From the NCBI GenBank assembly GCA_910579125.1, contig CAJTTH010000003.1:16480-80479 (forward strand): 64,000 bases of DNA, in the 5' to 3' direction. Position 1 is the stretch's first letter. Every line of letters starts with the position of its first letter. Below, in pieces: positions 15,033 through 24,241 of the stretch. Below the pieces are notes generated by a model. The model did no database searches. It was not told where the DNA came from and worked only from the letters and a program-made list of their open reading frames with translations. The position numbers and the translations under genes are program-made. Source of the stretch: an uncultured Oscillospiraceae bacterium. Lineage in GTDB: Bacteria; Bacillota; Clostridia; Oscillospirales; Ruminococcaceae.

Positions 15033-16316
15033 TTACCCCAATACTGACAGCAGAACACCCGCAGCGACCGCCGAACCGATAACCCCCGCCACGTTCGGGC
15101 CCATTGCGTGCATTAACAGGAAATTGGAGGGATTGGTCTGCGCGCCAACCTTCTGCGATACGCGCGCCGCCATGGGAACTGCGGATACACCCGCAGAACC
15201 GATAAGCGGATTGATCTTCCTGCCCGAAATGATATACATCAGCTTGCCGAGCAACACACCGCACGCGGTACCTACGCAGAACGCAATAAGTCCGAGCACG
15301 ATAATGAAGATCGTCTTCCAACTGAGGAAGTTGTCTGCAACAGCGGTAGCGCCGACGGTAATACCGAGGAATATCGTGATGATGTTCATAAGCTCGTTCT
15401 GAGCGGTCTTGACAAGTCTGTCGCATACGCCCGACTCCTTCATCAGGTTACCGAACATAAGGATACCGACCAGCGGAGCAGCCGACGGAACGATCAGCGA
15501 AACAATAACGGTAACAGCGATCGGGAATACGACCTTCTCAATCTTCGATACCTCACGGAGCTGACCCATTTTTACGGAACGCTCCTTTTCGGTCGTAAGC
15601 GCTTTCATAATGGGCGGCTGGATTACCGGAACAAGCGCCATGTACGAATATGCCGCAACGGCTATCGAACCCAACAGCTGCGGTGCTAATTTAGACGTAA
15701 GGTAGATCGCCGTAGGACCGTCCGCGCCGCCTATGATCGCGATCGAAGCCGCTTCCTTAAGCGTGAAACCGTCAAAGCCGATCCCCGAAAGGTCGAAGAA
15801 GTTCAGCAAGCACGCGCCGAGGAACGTGAAGAAGATACCGCCCTGTGCAGCCGCGCCGAGCAGAAAGCTCTTGGGGTTTGCGATAAGCGGACCGAAGTCG
15901 GTCATAGAGCCGATGCCGAGGAAGATGAGCGGCGGATAGATCTGGAGCTTAACACCCAGATACAGCATATCCAGCAAACCGCCCTCATGGAGCACCTTGC
16001 CGTAATCGAGCGAGGTCTCGGGCGTAAACACCGACATAAACAGTCCGCCGATACCGGCGTCAACATACGTCGGCGCAAAGTAGGGGTTAGTCGCCGGATC
16101 CCACAACTCGGGGTGATAAAGCCCCGTGAGCGGCAGATTGGTCAACAGCATACCAAACGCTATCGGCAGCATAAGCAGCGGCTCATACTGCTTGACTATT
16201 GCAAGATAGAACAGGACGAACGACAGAAGTATCATGATTATGCACCTGATATCGCTCAATCCCGTAAAACCGGAAGTATCAATAAGTCCGGTTATCGTAC
16301 TTTTAAATATTTCCAT
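15033..16316 (-). CDS. oadB: Sodium ion-translocating decarboxylase, beta subunit (OadB/GcdB family)
   Basis: Membrane subunit that couples decarboxylation of carboxybiotin to sodium export. The 427 residues hold about ten membrane segments and the family motifs GIGSMTDFGPLIANP and AASIAIIGGADGPTAIYL (with the conserved Asp), plus NPLIGSAGVSAVPMAARV and a PSNFLLMHAMGPNVAGVIG block near the end. I start at the ATG after AAAGGAAAA; a 20-codon upstream extension has no support. It follows a gamma-type subunit 17 bases upstream. No alpha (carboxyltransferase) or biotin-carrier gene is adjacent, so the substrate (oxaloacetate, methylmalonyl-CoA or glutaconyl-CoA) cannot be told. Confidence 0.93.
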   Translation of the reverse strand: MEIFKSTITGLIDTSGFTGLSDIRCIIMILLSFVLFYLAIVKQYEPLLMLPIAFGMLLTNLPLTGLYHPELWDPATNPYFAPTYVDAGIGGLFMSVFTPETSLDYGKVLHEGGLLDMLYLGVKLQIYPPLIFLGIGSMTDFGPLIANPKSFLLGAAAQGGIFFTFLGACLLNFFDLSGIGFDGFTLKEAASIAIIGGADGPTAIYLTSKLAPQLLGSIAVAAYSYMALVPVIQPPIMKALTTEKERSVKMGQLREVSKIEKVVFPIAVTVIVSLIVPSAAPLVGILMFGNLMKESGVCDRLVKTAQNELMNIITIFLGITVGATAVADNFLSWKTIFIIVLGLIAFCVGTACGVLLGKLMYIISGRKINPLIGSAGVSAVPMAARVSQKVGAQTNPSNFLLMHAMGPNVAGVIGSAVAAGVLLSVLG

Positions 16317-16333
16317 ATTTCGGTTTTCCTTTC

Positions 16334-16810
16334 TCAGAATTGACGCATATTGTCGTTTACACCCGCCATGCTCCACGCGGATCGTGTGCGAGCGGACTTG
16401 TGCTTGCTTATGCCGGTTATCGTGTACGCAGTGCCCTCCGCCTCAGCATAAGCGGCGATCGCAGCGCTGATGACCGCAATGATCTCCTCGTCGTTATCCG
16501 GCGCTTCCTCTTCAGCGGCAGCCTCAACAACCGATGCGGGCGCGGGAGCAGCAGCCCTTTCCGCCTCAAGCGCCGCAGCTTTCTTCGCCGCCTTACTCTT
16601 GTCGATAGCCTTGAAGATCGTTCCCATTAACCAGAAGAAGAAAATGAGAATTGCCAGAATAAGGAAAACAACCATGATCCCCGTAATGGTGAGGATGCCG
16701 ACCGAACCCCAGTAATCGGGATCGCCAAGCTGATCCTTAGCACTTCCCAAGCCTTGAATCCTTTCGATAGCGCTGCCGCTTTCCGACAGCATACTAAACG
16801 CAATGTTCAT
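16334..16810 (-). CDS. OadG-like sodium-pump decarboxylase gamma/delta subunit
   Basis: A 158-residue small subunit with one strong membrane helix at about 36-66, an Ala/Glu-rich charged linker, and a conserved C-terminal block (NDEEIIAVISAAIAAYAEAE ending RSAWSMAGVNDNMRQF) seen in OadG/MmdD-like proteins. The subunit helps assemble the alpha and beta subunits in the membrane. It is the first gene of the oadG-oadB-SIMPL operon behind a clear promoter. Confidence 0.85.
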   Translation of the reverse strand: MNIAFSMLSESGSAIERIQGLGSAKDQLGDPDYWGSVGILTITGIMVVFLILAILIFFFWLMGTIFKAIDKSKAAKKAAALEAERAAAPAPASVVEAAAEEEAPDNDEEIIAVISAAIAAYAEAEGTAYTITGISKHKSARTRSAWSMAGVNDNMRQF

Positions 16811-16868
16811 TTATAATTACTCCTTTTTCGCTCGAAAAAAATCGAGAATTATTTCCGAAATCAAAATC

Positions 16869-16897
16869 ATTATACTATATTTTAACAAAAAATTCAA
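16869..16897 (-). promoter_or_regulatory. Promoter of the oadG-oadB operon
   Basis: TTGAAT, 17 bases, TATAAT on the minus strand, about 60 bases before oadG, in a very AT-rich gap of about 200 bases that holds nothing else recognisable. Confidence 0.75.
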
Positions 16898-17007
16898 CCA
16901 CTTATATAAAATTTTTTTAACAAAGTTTCACCCTTAAAATATAGCACTTTGCACAAAATACCGTTAAAAAAATATATTATTATCACAAAGCCATGCCGTC
17001 GTATATA

Positions 17008-17718
17008 TCAGCCGCCAAAACCTCCGTCAACGCCGAGTATCTGCCCCGTAATGAAACGGTTCTCGGCAAGCGCACGAACGGCTTTCGCGACCTCGGACGG
17101 CTGTCCGAGACGGTTCAGCGGGGTTTCCTCCGCAAGCTTGGCAAGCTCCTCCGCGGTGAGGTGCGAGGTGTTCATGGGGCTGTCAATAACTCCCGGGGCG
17201 ACCGCGTTCACAGTTATCCCCGACAAGCCCAGTTCCTTTGCAAGCGCCTTCGTAAAGCCGATAACGCCGGCCTTTGCCGCGGAATACGCGACCTCGCAGG
17301 ACGCGCCGTAAACTCCCCAGACCGAGGAAACGTTTACAACCGCACCGCTTTTTCGGCTCACCATGGACGGAACGACCGCCCGCGTCACATTGAAAACGCC
17401 TGTAAGGTTCACGTCGATTATGCGCCGCCAATCCTCATGCGATGTGTCAAGGAACGGCTTTATCATGGAAATTCCCGCATTATTCACCAGAACGTCTATA
17501 TGTCCGAACCTGTGCAGGACGTTCCTCACCGCATCATTCACAGAGGAAATATCCGAAATATCCATAGGTATGCCGGAACAGTTCAGCTTTTCCGTAAGCA
17601 ACCGAGACTGTTCCGCTGCAGTGTTGTATGTGAATATCACGTCATCGATTTTCGCGAATTCCTCTGCGAGAGCCGCGCCGATCGCTCCCGTGCCGCCCGT
17701 AATCAGAACCGTGCTCAT
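17008..17718 (-). CDS. ymfI: Short-chain dehydrogenase, EF-P 5-aminopentanone reductase (YmfI)-like
   Basis: NADPH-dependent SDR of 236 residues. It has the Rossmann GGTGAIGAAL motif, the NNAG motif (DVLVNNAGIS), the catalytic Ser in NVSSVWGVYGASCEV and YSAAK for Tyr and Lys. The SVWGxxGASCEV segment resembles YmfI-type enzymes, which reduce the 5-aminopentanone group on elongation factor P in Bacillus, more than FabG. Its ATG overlaps the clp stop as ATGA. FabG-like ketoacyl reduction remains possible; no fatty-acid genes are nearby, which favours the EF-P role. Confidence 0.8.
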   Translation of the reverse strand: MSTVLITGGTGAIGAALAEEFAKIDDVIFTYNTAAEQSRLLTEKLNCSGIPMDISDISSVNDAVRNVLHRFGHIDVLVNNAGISMIKPFLDTSHEDWRRIIDVNLTGVFNVTRAVVPSMVSRKSGAVVNVSSVWGVYGASCEVAYSAAKAGVIGFTKALAKELGLSGITVNAVAPGVIDSPMNTSHLTAEELAKLAEETPLNRLGQPSEVAKAVRALAENRFITGQILGVDGGFGG

Positions 17719-20066
17719 TCAACGCTGACAACGATCTCGCCGTCCTCAGCGGTTATAGCCACCTTGGAGAGCGTCTTTTCGTTGTTGTCAATAAGCAGCT
17801 CGGCGATCTTATCCTCAATGTCGGAGCGTATCACGCGGCGGATATCGCGTCCGCCGAACTTGCCGCCAAACGCCTTTTTCGCGATAGCCGCATACGTTTC
17901 CTCAGCAATATCAAGTGACAATCCTTTTTCCTCAAGCGGCGAGCGCAGCTCCTCCAGATTAAGTTTTGCGATCTTCGCGTAGCTCTCCTCGGACAGCGGC
18001 GAAAACGCCACGATCTCGTCCACTCTCGCCATAAACTCGGGACGCAGGAAGTCGCGCAAGCCTTTCATTACGCGCTCGCGGCTCATATCCTCCTGTGTTT
18101 TCGAGAAGCCGATGCCGTTCATACCGCCCGTTGAACCCGCGTTTGAGGTCATGGCGATTATCGTGTTCTCAAAGCTTACGTTTCTGCCATGCGAATCGGT
18201 AATCTTGCCCTCGTCAAGAATTTGCAGCAGAATGTTCATAACATCGGGGTGCGCTTTTTCAATCTCGTCAAACAGAATTACCGAATACGGCTTTCTGCGG
18301 ACGCGCTCGGTAAGCTGCCCCGCCTCGTCGTAGCCGACGTATCCGGGAGGCGAACCGATTATTTTGGAAACGCTGTGTTTCTCCATATACTCGGACATAT
18401 CAAGACGAATAAGCGGATCGACCGTATCAAACATTTCCTTTGCGAGAACCTTTACAAGCTCCGTTTTGCCCACGCCTGTGGGTCCCACAAAGATGAACGA
18501 CGCGGGTCTGCGGCGGTCGGAAAGCTGTATGCGGCTGCGCTTTATCGCTTTAGCGACCAACTCACAAGCCTCATTCTGACCGATGACCTTTGCTTTAAGA
18601 CTGTCCTCCAGCGTCGCCATACGCTTGAACTCGGTCTCCTGTATCTTATTCGCGGGAATACCCGTCCATAGCTCTATGACCTTAGACAGATCGTCCATAT
18701 TGACGTAAACGTTTTCAGCTGCCTCTTTAAGACCATTGATCTTCTTTTCGTTCTGCGCAATCGTGGTTTTCAGCTCCGCAAGACGCGCGTAGTCTATATT
18801 TGAATCCCCCGCAAGCTCGCTTTCCTCGCGTTTCTGCGCGGCAAGCTCCAGCTTCATCTTCTCGTATTCGGTAATGCTCGGGCTGCCAAGCGACGCGCAC
18901 GCGCACGCCTCGTCAAGCAAATCTATCGCCTTATCGGGAAGAAAACGGTCGTTGATATAGCGTTCTGAAAGCACTGCACACATTTTCACAATCTCGTCCG
19001 AGACGTGAACCTTATGATGTTCCTCATAATACTGTTTGATACCGCCGAGTAAGGTAATCGTCTCATCAACAGACGGCTCGTTTACGGTAACGGGCTGGAA
19101 ACGCCGCTCCAGCGCGCTGTCCTTTTCGATATGCTTACGGTACTCGGAGAACGTCGTCGCGCCGATGACCTGCAATTCGCCGCGCGAAAGTGCGGGCTTG
19201 AAGATATTCGCGGCATTCATCGAACCTTCGGAATCGCCGCCAGTACCGACAAGATTATGCACCTCGTCCACAAACAGCATAACGTTGCCCGCATTCTTCA
19301 CCTCGTCGATCAGCGACTTCACACGGCTCTCGAACTGTCCGCGGAACTGCGTTCCCGCGACGAGCGCGGTCAGGTCAAGCAAGTACAGCTCCTTGCCCTG
19401 AAGTCTGAACGGAACGTCGCCGCTCGCGAGCTTCAGCGCAATGCCCTCCGCAATCGCGGTCTTGCCGACGCCCGGCTCTCCTATCAGACATGGATTGTTC
19501 TTGGTGCGGCGCGAGAGTATCTGCAATACGCGATATATCTCCTTTTCACGCCCGACGATCGTGTCTATCTTGCCCTCTTTTGCTCTGCGGGTGAGATTTG
19601 TGCAGTACGTCTCGAGACACTTGCGCTTCTTGTCAGGTTTCTCCTGCTTTTTGCGCGGTTTTTTCTCCTGTGTTGTATCGTCCTTATCCGACCCGAACAG
19701 ATTTTTCAGGAAATTCGGCATTGTACCCGCGCCGCCGCGCTCGAAAAGATTATCCTCGTCCTTGGAATCGCTGTCCTTGGTGTCTTCAAACTCGTCGTCA
19801 TCGTCGTCAGGATCGTCCTTATCGCCTATGCCGAACTGCTTCAGCATCTCCTTGTCAACAACGCCGTCCTCGCCGAAGATGGAATCGACAGCGCCCTCGA
19901 AGTCCTCCTCCGAGATACCCATCTGCTGCAAATATTCATTGACCTGCGGCAGACCGAGCTCCTTTGCGCAATTAAGGCAAAGCCCCTCGCTCTTGCGTTC
20001 ACTGCCGCTCATTGTCGAAATGAACATCACAGCCGGACGCTTTTTGCATCTGGAACACATCATCAT
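17715..20066 (-). CDS. clpE: Clp-family AAA+ unfoldase with N-terminal zinc finger (ClpE-like)
   Basis: HSP100 unfoldase that feeds substrates to ClpP or disaggregates proteins. The 783 residues begin with a CSRC...CLNC zinc finger (about residues 4-35) as in ClpE, an acidic linker, AAA-1 with Walker A GEPGVGKTAIA, a coiled middle region (about 400-470), AAA-2 with GPTGVGKTELV, and the C-terminal D2-small domain. It lacks the duplicated Clp-N repeats of ClpC. I choose the ATG eight bases after AAAGGG rather than the GTG inside that site. It lies between CvpA and the SDR in one operon. Confidence 0.9.
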   Translation of the reverse strand: MMMCSRCKKRPAVMFISTMSGSERKSEGLCLNCAKELGLPQVNEYLQQMGISEEDFEGAVDSIFGEDGVVDKEMLKQFGIGDKDDPDDDDDEFEDTKDSDSKDEDNLFERGGAGTMPNFLKNLFGSDKDDTTQEKKPRKKQEKPDKKRKCLETYCTNLTRRAKEGKIDTIVGREKEIYRVLQILSRRTKNNPCLIGEPGVGKTAIAEGIALKLASGDVPFRLQGKELYLLDLTALVAGTQFRGQFESRVKSLIDEVKNAGNVMLFVDEVHNLVGTGGDSEGSMNAANIFKPALSRGELQVIGATTFSEYRKHIEKDSALERRFQPVTVNEPSVDETITLLGGIKQYYEEHHKVHVSDEIVKMCAVLSERYINDRFLPDKAIDLLDEACACASLGSPSITEYEKMKLELAAQKREESELAGDSNIDYARLAELKTTIAQNEKKINGLKEAAENVYVNMDDLSKVIELWTGIPANKIQETEFKRMATLEDSLKAKVIGQNEACELVAKAIKRSRIQLSDRRRPASFIFVGPTGVGKTELVKVLAKEMFDTVDPLIRLDMSEYMEKHSVSKIIGSPPGYVGYDEAGQLTERVRRKPYSVILFDEIEKAHPDVMNILLQILDEGKITDSHGRNVSFENTIIAMTSNAGSTGGMNGIGFSKTQEDMSRERVMKGLRDFLRPEFMARVDEIVAFSPLSEESYAKIAKLNLEELRSPLEEKGLSLDIAEETYAAIAKKAFGGKFGGRDIRRVIRSDIEDKIAELLIDNNEKTLSKVAITAEDGEIVVSVE

Positions 20067-20094
20067 AAAAATCACCCTTTCATTTTCTATGGGA

Positions 20095-21123
20095 TCAAGT
20101 CAAAAAATTAAGAAAATCGACCTCATAAATCCTTTTGAACAAATATGTTGAATCAATTGCCGTCTGATTGAACAGAATTACGTTTCCGACGCTCATCGAC
20201 ACGATAAAACGTGTTATCAGGCAGACCACGCAAATCACCACTATTCCCTCGCACAGCCCCGCAAGTCCGCCCGCGAGAGCGTTCGCCTTGCCGATAACGG
20301 GTATCTTGTTGATCACCTTCGTGAAGTTCGCGACAACTCCGAGCACTATGGAAACTATCGAAAAAATGAGAATAAATGCGATCGTGCGCAGTATTATAAT
20401 GCAGTTCGGAGCGATTATTCCGTCTACGATCGAGCCGCGGATAGTGTCCTTTGTCTCGATCATCGTAAGCGCGAGTGTTCTTGCCGCGCCGACTCCGAGC
20501 GTATCGGCGTTGGTCGTTCCTGTTATCGAGGGCATATACTTCACCACCGTACCCGCGATCTCGTTGAACTGCTCAAAATCCTCTCGTCCCACGAGATTTA
20601 CCGCGACCACTTGCGACACAACAAGCTTGCCAAGCCCGTATTTCTCAATATCGTCCATTGTGAAATCCACCGTTTTGGCGTTCAGCGAGGATATATCCAG
20701 ATCGTCGTTCAGACCGACCGCCCTAAGATCGGCGCTGTCTATTCCCGTATTTGACAAGTCAACATCGGAAAGGTCGAAAACGGCTTTTCCCGTTCCCGCA
20801 TAATTGGGAGTTATCTCCGTTACGGGCACTCCTCCGACCTCTACCTTCGAGAAGTCGATATCGGGAATACCGCCGAGCCGCATTGTACGAAGCCCCTCGT
20901 CTACGGCATTGTCGATTTGCTCCTCCAGCGGCTGCCGAATGAAGTTATCATAAACCGTCTCGGCAATAGGCTTGCTGAATATCATAGCGCACGCAAACGC
21001 CGCAATGACCGCTATCATACCGATGATCACCTTTGCGAAACCGTTTTTCAAGCCCGCGAAAAAAAATCCAACGGCTATCACAACGATCACCACGTCAAAT
21101 ACTATTGCGAATTCCTGTCCCAT
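20095..21123 (-). CDS. CvpA family membrane protein
   Basis: A 342-residue protein with N-terminal membrane helices (FDVVIVVIAVGFFFAGLKNG is the CvpA signature), a soluble middle part (about 90-230) enriched in Asp/Val repeats, and two or three more helices at the C-terminus. CvpA proteins are linked to colicin V production and, more recently, to envelope and bile stress, but the mechanism is not known. It ends 28 bases before the Clp gene and starts 10 bases after DUF5711, so the three are cotranscribed. Confidence 0.82.
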   Translation of the reverse strand: MGQEFAIVFDVVIVVIAVGFFFAGLKNGFAKVIIGMIAVIAAFACAMIFSKPIAETVYDNFIRQPLEEQIDNAVDEGLRTMRLGGIPDIDFSKVEVGGVPVTEITPNYAGTGKAVFDLSDVDLSNTGIDSADLRAVGLNDDLDISSLNAKTVDFTMDDIEKYGLGKLVVSQVVAVNLVGREDFEQFNEIAGTVVKYMPSITGTTNADTLGVGAARTLALTMIETKDTIRGSIVDGIIAPNCIIILRTIAFILIFSIVSIVLGVVANFTKVINKIPVIGKANALAGGLAGLCEGIVVICVVCLITRFIVSMSVGNVILFNQTAIDSTYLFKRIYEVDFLNFLT

Positions 21124-21133
21124 ATTACTCCCC

Positions 21134-22267
21134 TCAAAGCTCTATCCGCTGAACGCTGTTGTAGCCCAGCAAATAAGCGCAATTGTTCATTATCTTTATA
21201 TCGGAATACTCGTCCTCGAGAACGTGCGTTTCGGTGCATTCAAGCATTGAATTGTAAGTATACAGCTTGCTGCCGCTGAGAATATACAGCCTTCCGTCGC
21301 ACACGTCAAACGCCGTTACGGCATCGGGCGTTATTGCCGCTGCGGCATCAAGCGTTTCGCTGTACGCGACGGCAATTTCGCCGTTGGAAGCCGAATCGCG
21401 GAAAAACACCGCACGCAGACCGTCCGTTTCGGAAATACCGACGACCTGCCTTGTAAACTCGCTCTGCGCGGAAATATCGCCGTTCTGTTCGTCAAGAAGG
21501 AACGCTCCGCCGCTTGTTACGGCGTAAATACCGTCGCTGCAGCGCTCCAGTGAAAACGAAACATCGTTCCCGATAAAACTCCGCCAGCTCTCGCTTTCGG
21601 AATTTGTGAAGTCAAAACGCAGCACGCTCGTCTGCAAATCGCCGTCACGTTCCCCGACCACCGCGGCAAAAACGCTGTCGTCGTTCGGTCCGAAGCATAC
21701 TTGCATTATTTTTTCATTGGGAGAAGCCCAGCGGAATATCTGCTTTCCTTCTCCGTTGAATATGTACAAATAATTGGAATACCTTGACGAAGTAGTAACC
21801 ACCGCACAGCGGTCCAAATTGCCCGCCTTGGCGAAAACGATACTGTCCTCGGTGACGTTTGAGAAGATCTCGGACGTCCTCGAAAAAACCTTGAATCCGC
21901 TGCCGTTCCTGTCGAAAACCACGACCCTGCGCGCGTTCGAGTCTGACGCTGGGTTCTGAAAGCCGTGCTGTATTCCCGAAAGTTCGGCTCCGACCGCGTT
22001 ATACGTATACAGATACGTATCGGTGAGCAGATAGAAATTCTCGCCAAGCTCGCCCATAGCATACTGCGTACTGCCCGGCAGCAATACGGGAAATCCGCCG
22101 TCGCCCGTATTGAGAGCAGCGTCCTTGAACGGCTCAATCAGCTTTCTCCAGTTGGCCGCTATCAATATCGCCGCAATAAGCACAATAAGGAACACCATGC
22201 CCCTCACCGCAATGCTTTTTTGTTTGCGCTTCCTGCGGAATTTATTTATATCGTTTCTTTCGTCCAT
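21134..22267 (-). CDS. DUF5711 family membrane-anchored beta-propeller-like protein
   Basis: A 377-residue protein with a basic N-terminus (FRRKRKQK), one membrane helix at about residues 22-40, and an extracytoplasmic domain built of repeated beta-strand blocks such as YLLTDTYLYTYNAVG and GRLYILSGSKLYTYNSM, suggesting a seven-bladed propeller. I assign DUF5711 from this layout and from its pairing with CvpA and Clp genes in Clostridia. Function unknown; possibly an envelope sensor or scaffold. It heads the DUF5711-cvpA-clp-SDR operon. Confidence 0.7.
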   Translation of the reverse strand: MDERNDINKFRRKRKQKSIAVRGMVFLIVLIAAILIAANWRKLIEPFKDAALNTGDGGFPVLLPGSTQYAMGELGENFYLLTDTYLYTYNAVGAELSGIQHGFQNPASDSNARRVVVFDRNGSGFKVFSRTSEIFSNVTEDSIVFAKAGNLDRCAVVTTSSRYSNYLYIFNGEGKQIFRWASPNEKIMQVCFGPNDDSVFAAVVGERDGDLQTSVLRFDFTNSESESWRSFIGNDVSFSLERCSDGIYAVTSGGAFLLDEQNGDISAQSEFTRQVVGISETDGLRAVFFRDSASNGEIAVAYSETLDAAAAITPDAVTAFDVCDGRLYILSGSKLYTYNSMLECTETHVLEDEYSDIKIMNNCAYLLGYNSVQRIEL

Positions 22268-22306
22268 TTATTTTTCCTCATACGGCGAGCGTTGGTTTAT
22301 CTATAT

Positions 22307-22336
22307 ATTATACCACATTCACACCCGTTTCGTCAA
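22307..22336 (-). promoter_or_regulatory. Promoter of the DUF5711-cvpA-clp operon
   Basis: TTGACG, 18 bases, TATAAT, with TG just upstream of the -10. It sits in the 90-base gap after truA. Confidence 0.7.
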
Positions 22337-22358
22337 GCCCCGAAAAAGCCCCGTTTAT

Positions 22359-23417
22359 TCACTCATCGGTCACATCGGGAAAACCCTCCGCAAAGCTCTG
22401 CGGATAGTTGCGCGGCAGATTGCGGTGGGCGGTTATCACGTTAAAGTTATTCGAGTTTATCGTGATTATAACGCCCATGCCTATCACATAATAGTTTTTT
22501 CCTTTTTTGACGACGACGCTCCTGTCGTCACTGATTATCGCTTTGCACCACCTAACGGGATTGTTGGTGTTCAGGTAAATATTTTTCTTCATGCGCTCTC
22601 TGCCCATTCCCTTTATGTGAAGCATTGAGAAATTCTTTATCAGCTCAGATTTGTAGTCGACGACCTCCTCTTCTTCGTACAGCACATTATTAAGATATAA
22701 GCCCTCGGGCGGAAGCGTAACTCCCGCAAAGCCTCTCTCACCCGTCTCGATCGCTTTGGCGATATCGTCGACCTCGCGTCTTCCCTCGTTGATATAAATA
22801 AGCGTGCCCGCGACTATCCTTACCATATTATACAAGAAACCGTTGCCGCGTATTTTTATTTCACAAATCCCGTCCTTTTGTGCAACACCAAGTTCATAAA
22901 TAGTACGAACCGTGGTCTTGACGCGCGATTTTCCCTCCGCACGGCAGAACGCCCCGAAATCGTGTTCGCCGATAAATAACGCCGCAGCGTCATTCATCTT
23001 TTTGATATTAAGCGAATACGGGTAATGGTACGCCAGCTTTTGCATAAAAACATCGCGCGTGGGTTTATTATTTATGAGATACACATATTCCTTTGCCTTT
23101 GTGCAAAATCTTGCGTGAAACTCCTCGTCGACATCCTCACAAGACAATACCGCGATACTATCGGGCAGCAGCGTGTTTATTCCCTTGATGAACCCCTCGC
23201 ACGGGATTGAGCTGTCGATGTGCACGTTAAAGCAGAATCTCCGCGCGTGTACTCCCGCGTCCGTCCTCGAGCAGCCGTATATGACGGGCGGCTCGGTTTT
23301 AAGCAGCCTGCCAATCGCCTTTTCAACGACCTCCTGAACGGTTATCGCGTTATCCTGCCGCTGAAAGCCATGATAATCCGCGCCGTTGTACGCGATAAAA
23401 ACCTTTAAATTACGCAT
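22359..23417 (-). CDS. truA: tRNA pseudouridine synthase TruA fused to a DUF3781 domain
   Basis: TruA isomerises U38-U40 of tRNA anticodon stems. Residues 1-254 are a complete TruA: the catalytic Asp53 in SRTDAGVHA, the HYPY and RVKTTVRTI blocks and the GNGFLYNMVRI motif. The frame then continues without a stop into about 98 more residues (from YKSELIKNFS) that match my recollection of DUF3781, with GRERMKKNIYLNT, RWCKAIISDD, KKGKNYYV and IITINSNNFNVITAH. DUF3781 is normally a small stand-alone protein. The ATG follows GGAGG. The fusion is in frame with no sign of damage. The gene closes the ecf operon. Confidence 0.88.
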   Translation of the reverse strand: MRNLKVFIAYNGADYHGFQRQDNAITVQEVVEKAIGRLLKTEPPVIYGCSRTDAGVHARRFCFNVHIDSSIPCEGFIKGINTLLPDSIAVLSCEDVDEEFHARFCTKAKEYVYLINNKPTRDVFMQKLAYHYPYSLNIKKMNDAAALFIGEHDFGAFCRAEGKSRVKTTVRTIYELGVAQKDGICEIKIRGNGFLYNMVRIVAGTLIYINEGRREVDDIAKAIETGERGFAGVTLPPEGLYLNNVLYEEEEVVDYKSELIKNFSMLHIKGMGRERMKKNIYLNTNNPVRWCKAIISDDRSVVVKKGKNYYVIGMGVIITINSNNFNVITAHRNLPRNYPQSFAEGFPDVTDE

Positions 23418-23428
23418 TTTACCTCCGT

Positions 23429-24241
23429 TTACGGTATTATCGGAATACAGTTCAGCACGATCACTCCCGCGAACAGCATGAGCATTATCACAATCGCGAC
23501 ACAATCCCTCGGCGCGGTCTTAAGCTGCCGCATACGCGTTCTGCCCTCGCCGCCGTGATAGCAGCGGCACTCCATTGCCGTTGCAAGCTCGTTCGCGCGT
23601 TTGAACGCCGAAACGAACAGCGGTATCAGCACGGGCACGAGCGACTTCGCCTTTTTCATCAGCCCGCCCGTGTCGAGCTCCGCTCCGCGCGCTTTCTGCG
23701 CGGACATTATCTTGTCCGTCTCCTCGATAAGCGTCGGGATGAATCGGAGCGCTATCGTCATCATCATCGAAAGCTCGTGAACGGGAAACCGCACCTTTTT
23801 CAGCGGCGAAAGCAGCCTTTCGATCGCGTCCGTAAGCATTATCGGCGAGGTCGTATACGTCAGCAGCGACATACCGACTATCAGCGCCAGTATTCTCAAA
23901 AGCATAAACAGCGTCGTGCGTATACCCTCGGGGTATATCGAGATTATCCACCACTTGAAAAGCGGCTCCTCGCCTGTTATAAACAGCAAGTTCAGTATTC
24001 CCGTGAACAGCATAAGCGGAAGTATCGGTTTTATGCTTTTCAGTATCATTATCAGTTTAATTTGTGAAAGCAGATAACATATCACCATAAACAAAATGCC
24101 GACCAGCAGCCCCGTAAAGGTCTGCGAGGTAAACAGTATCACCAGATACAATATATCCAGAAGCAGCTTCACGCGGCTGTCCATTCTGTGAATTACGGAC
24201 TTTCCCGGGAAATACTGCCCTATCGTAATATCCTTTATCAT
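23429..24241 (-). CDS. ecfT: Energy-coupling factor transporter transmembrane protein EcfT
   Basis: Membrane scaffold of ECF vitamin/metal importers; it links the ATPases to exchangeable substrate-binding S components. The 270 residues contain about five to seven hydrophobic segments, the N-terminal signature SVIHRMDSRVKLLL and the coupling-helix motifs ALRFIPTL and QKARGAELDTGG (Ala-Arg-Gly type). It overlaps the end of the EcfA gene by four bases (ATGA). The order EcfA-EcfA-EcfT-TruA is the usual one in Firmicutes. Confidence 0.94.
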   Translation of the reverse strand: MIKDITIGQYFPGKSVIHRMDSRVKLLLDILYLVILFTSQTFTGLLVGILFMVICYLLSQIKLIMILKSIKPILPLMLFTGILNLLFITGEEPLFKWWIISIYPEGIRTTLFMLLRILALIVGMSLLTYTTSPIMLTDAIERLLSPLKKVRFPVHELSMMMTIALRFIPTLIEETDKIMSAQKARGAELDTGGLMKKAKSLVPVLIPLFVSAFKRANELATAMECRCYHGGEGRTRMRQLKTAPRDCVAIVIMLMLFAGVIVLNCIPIIP

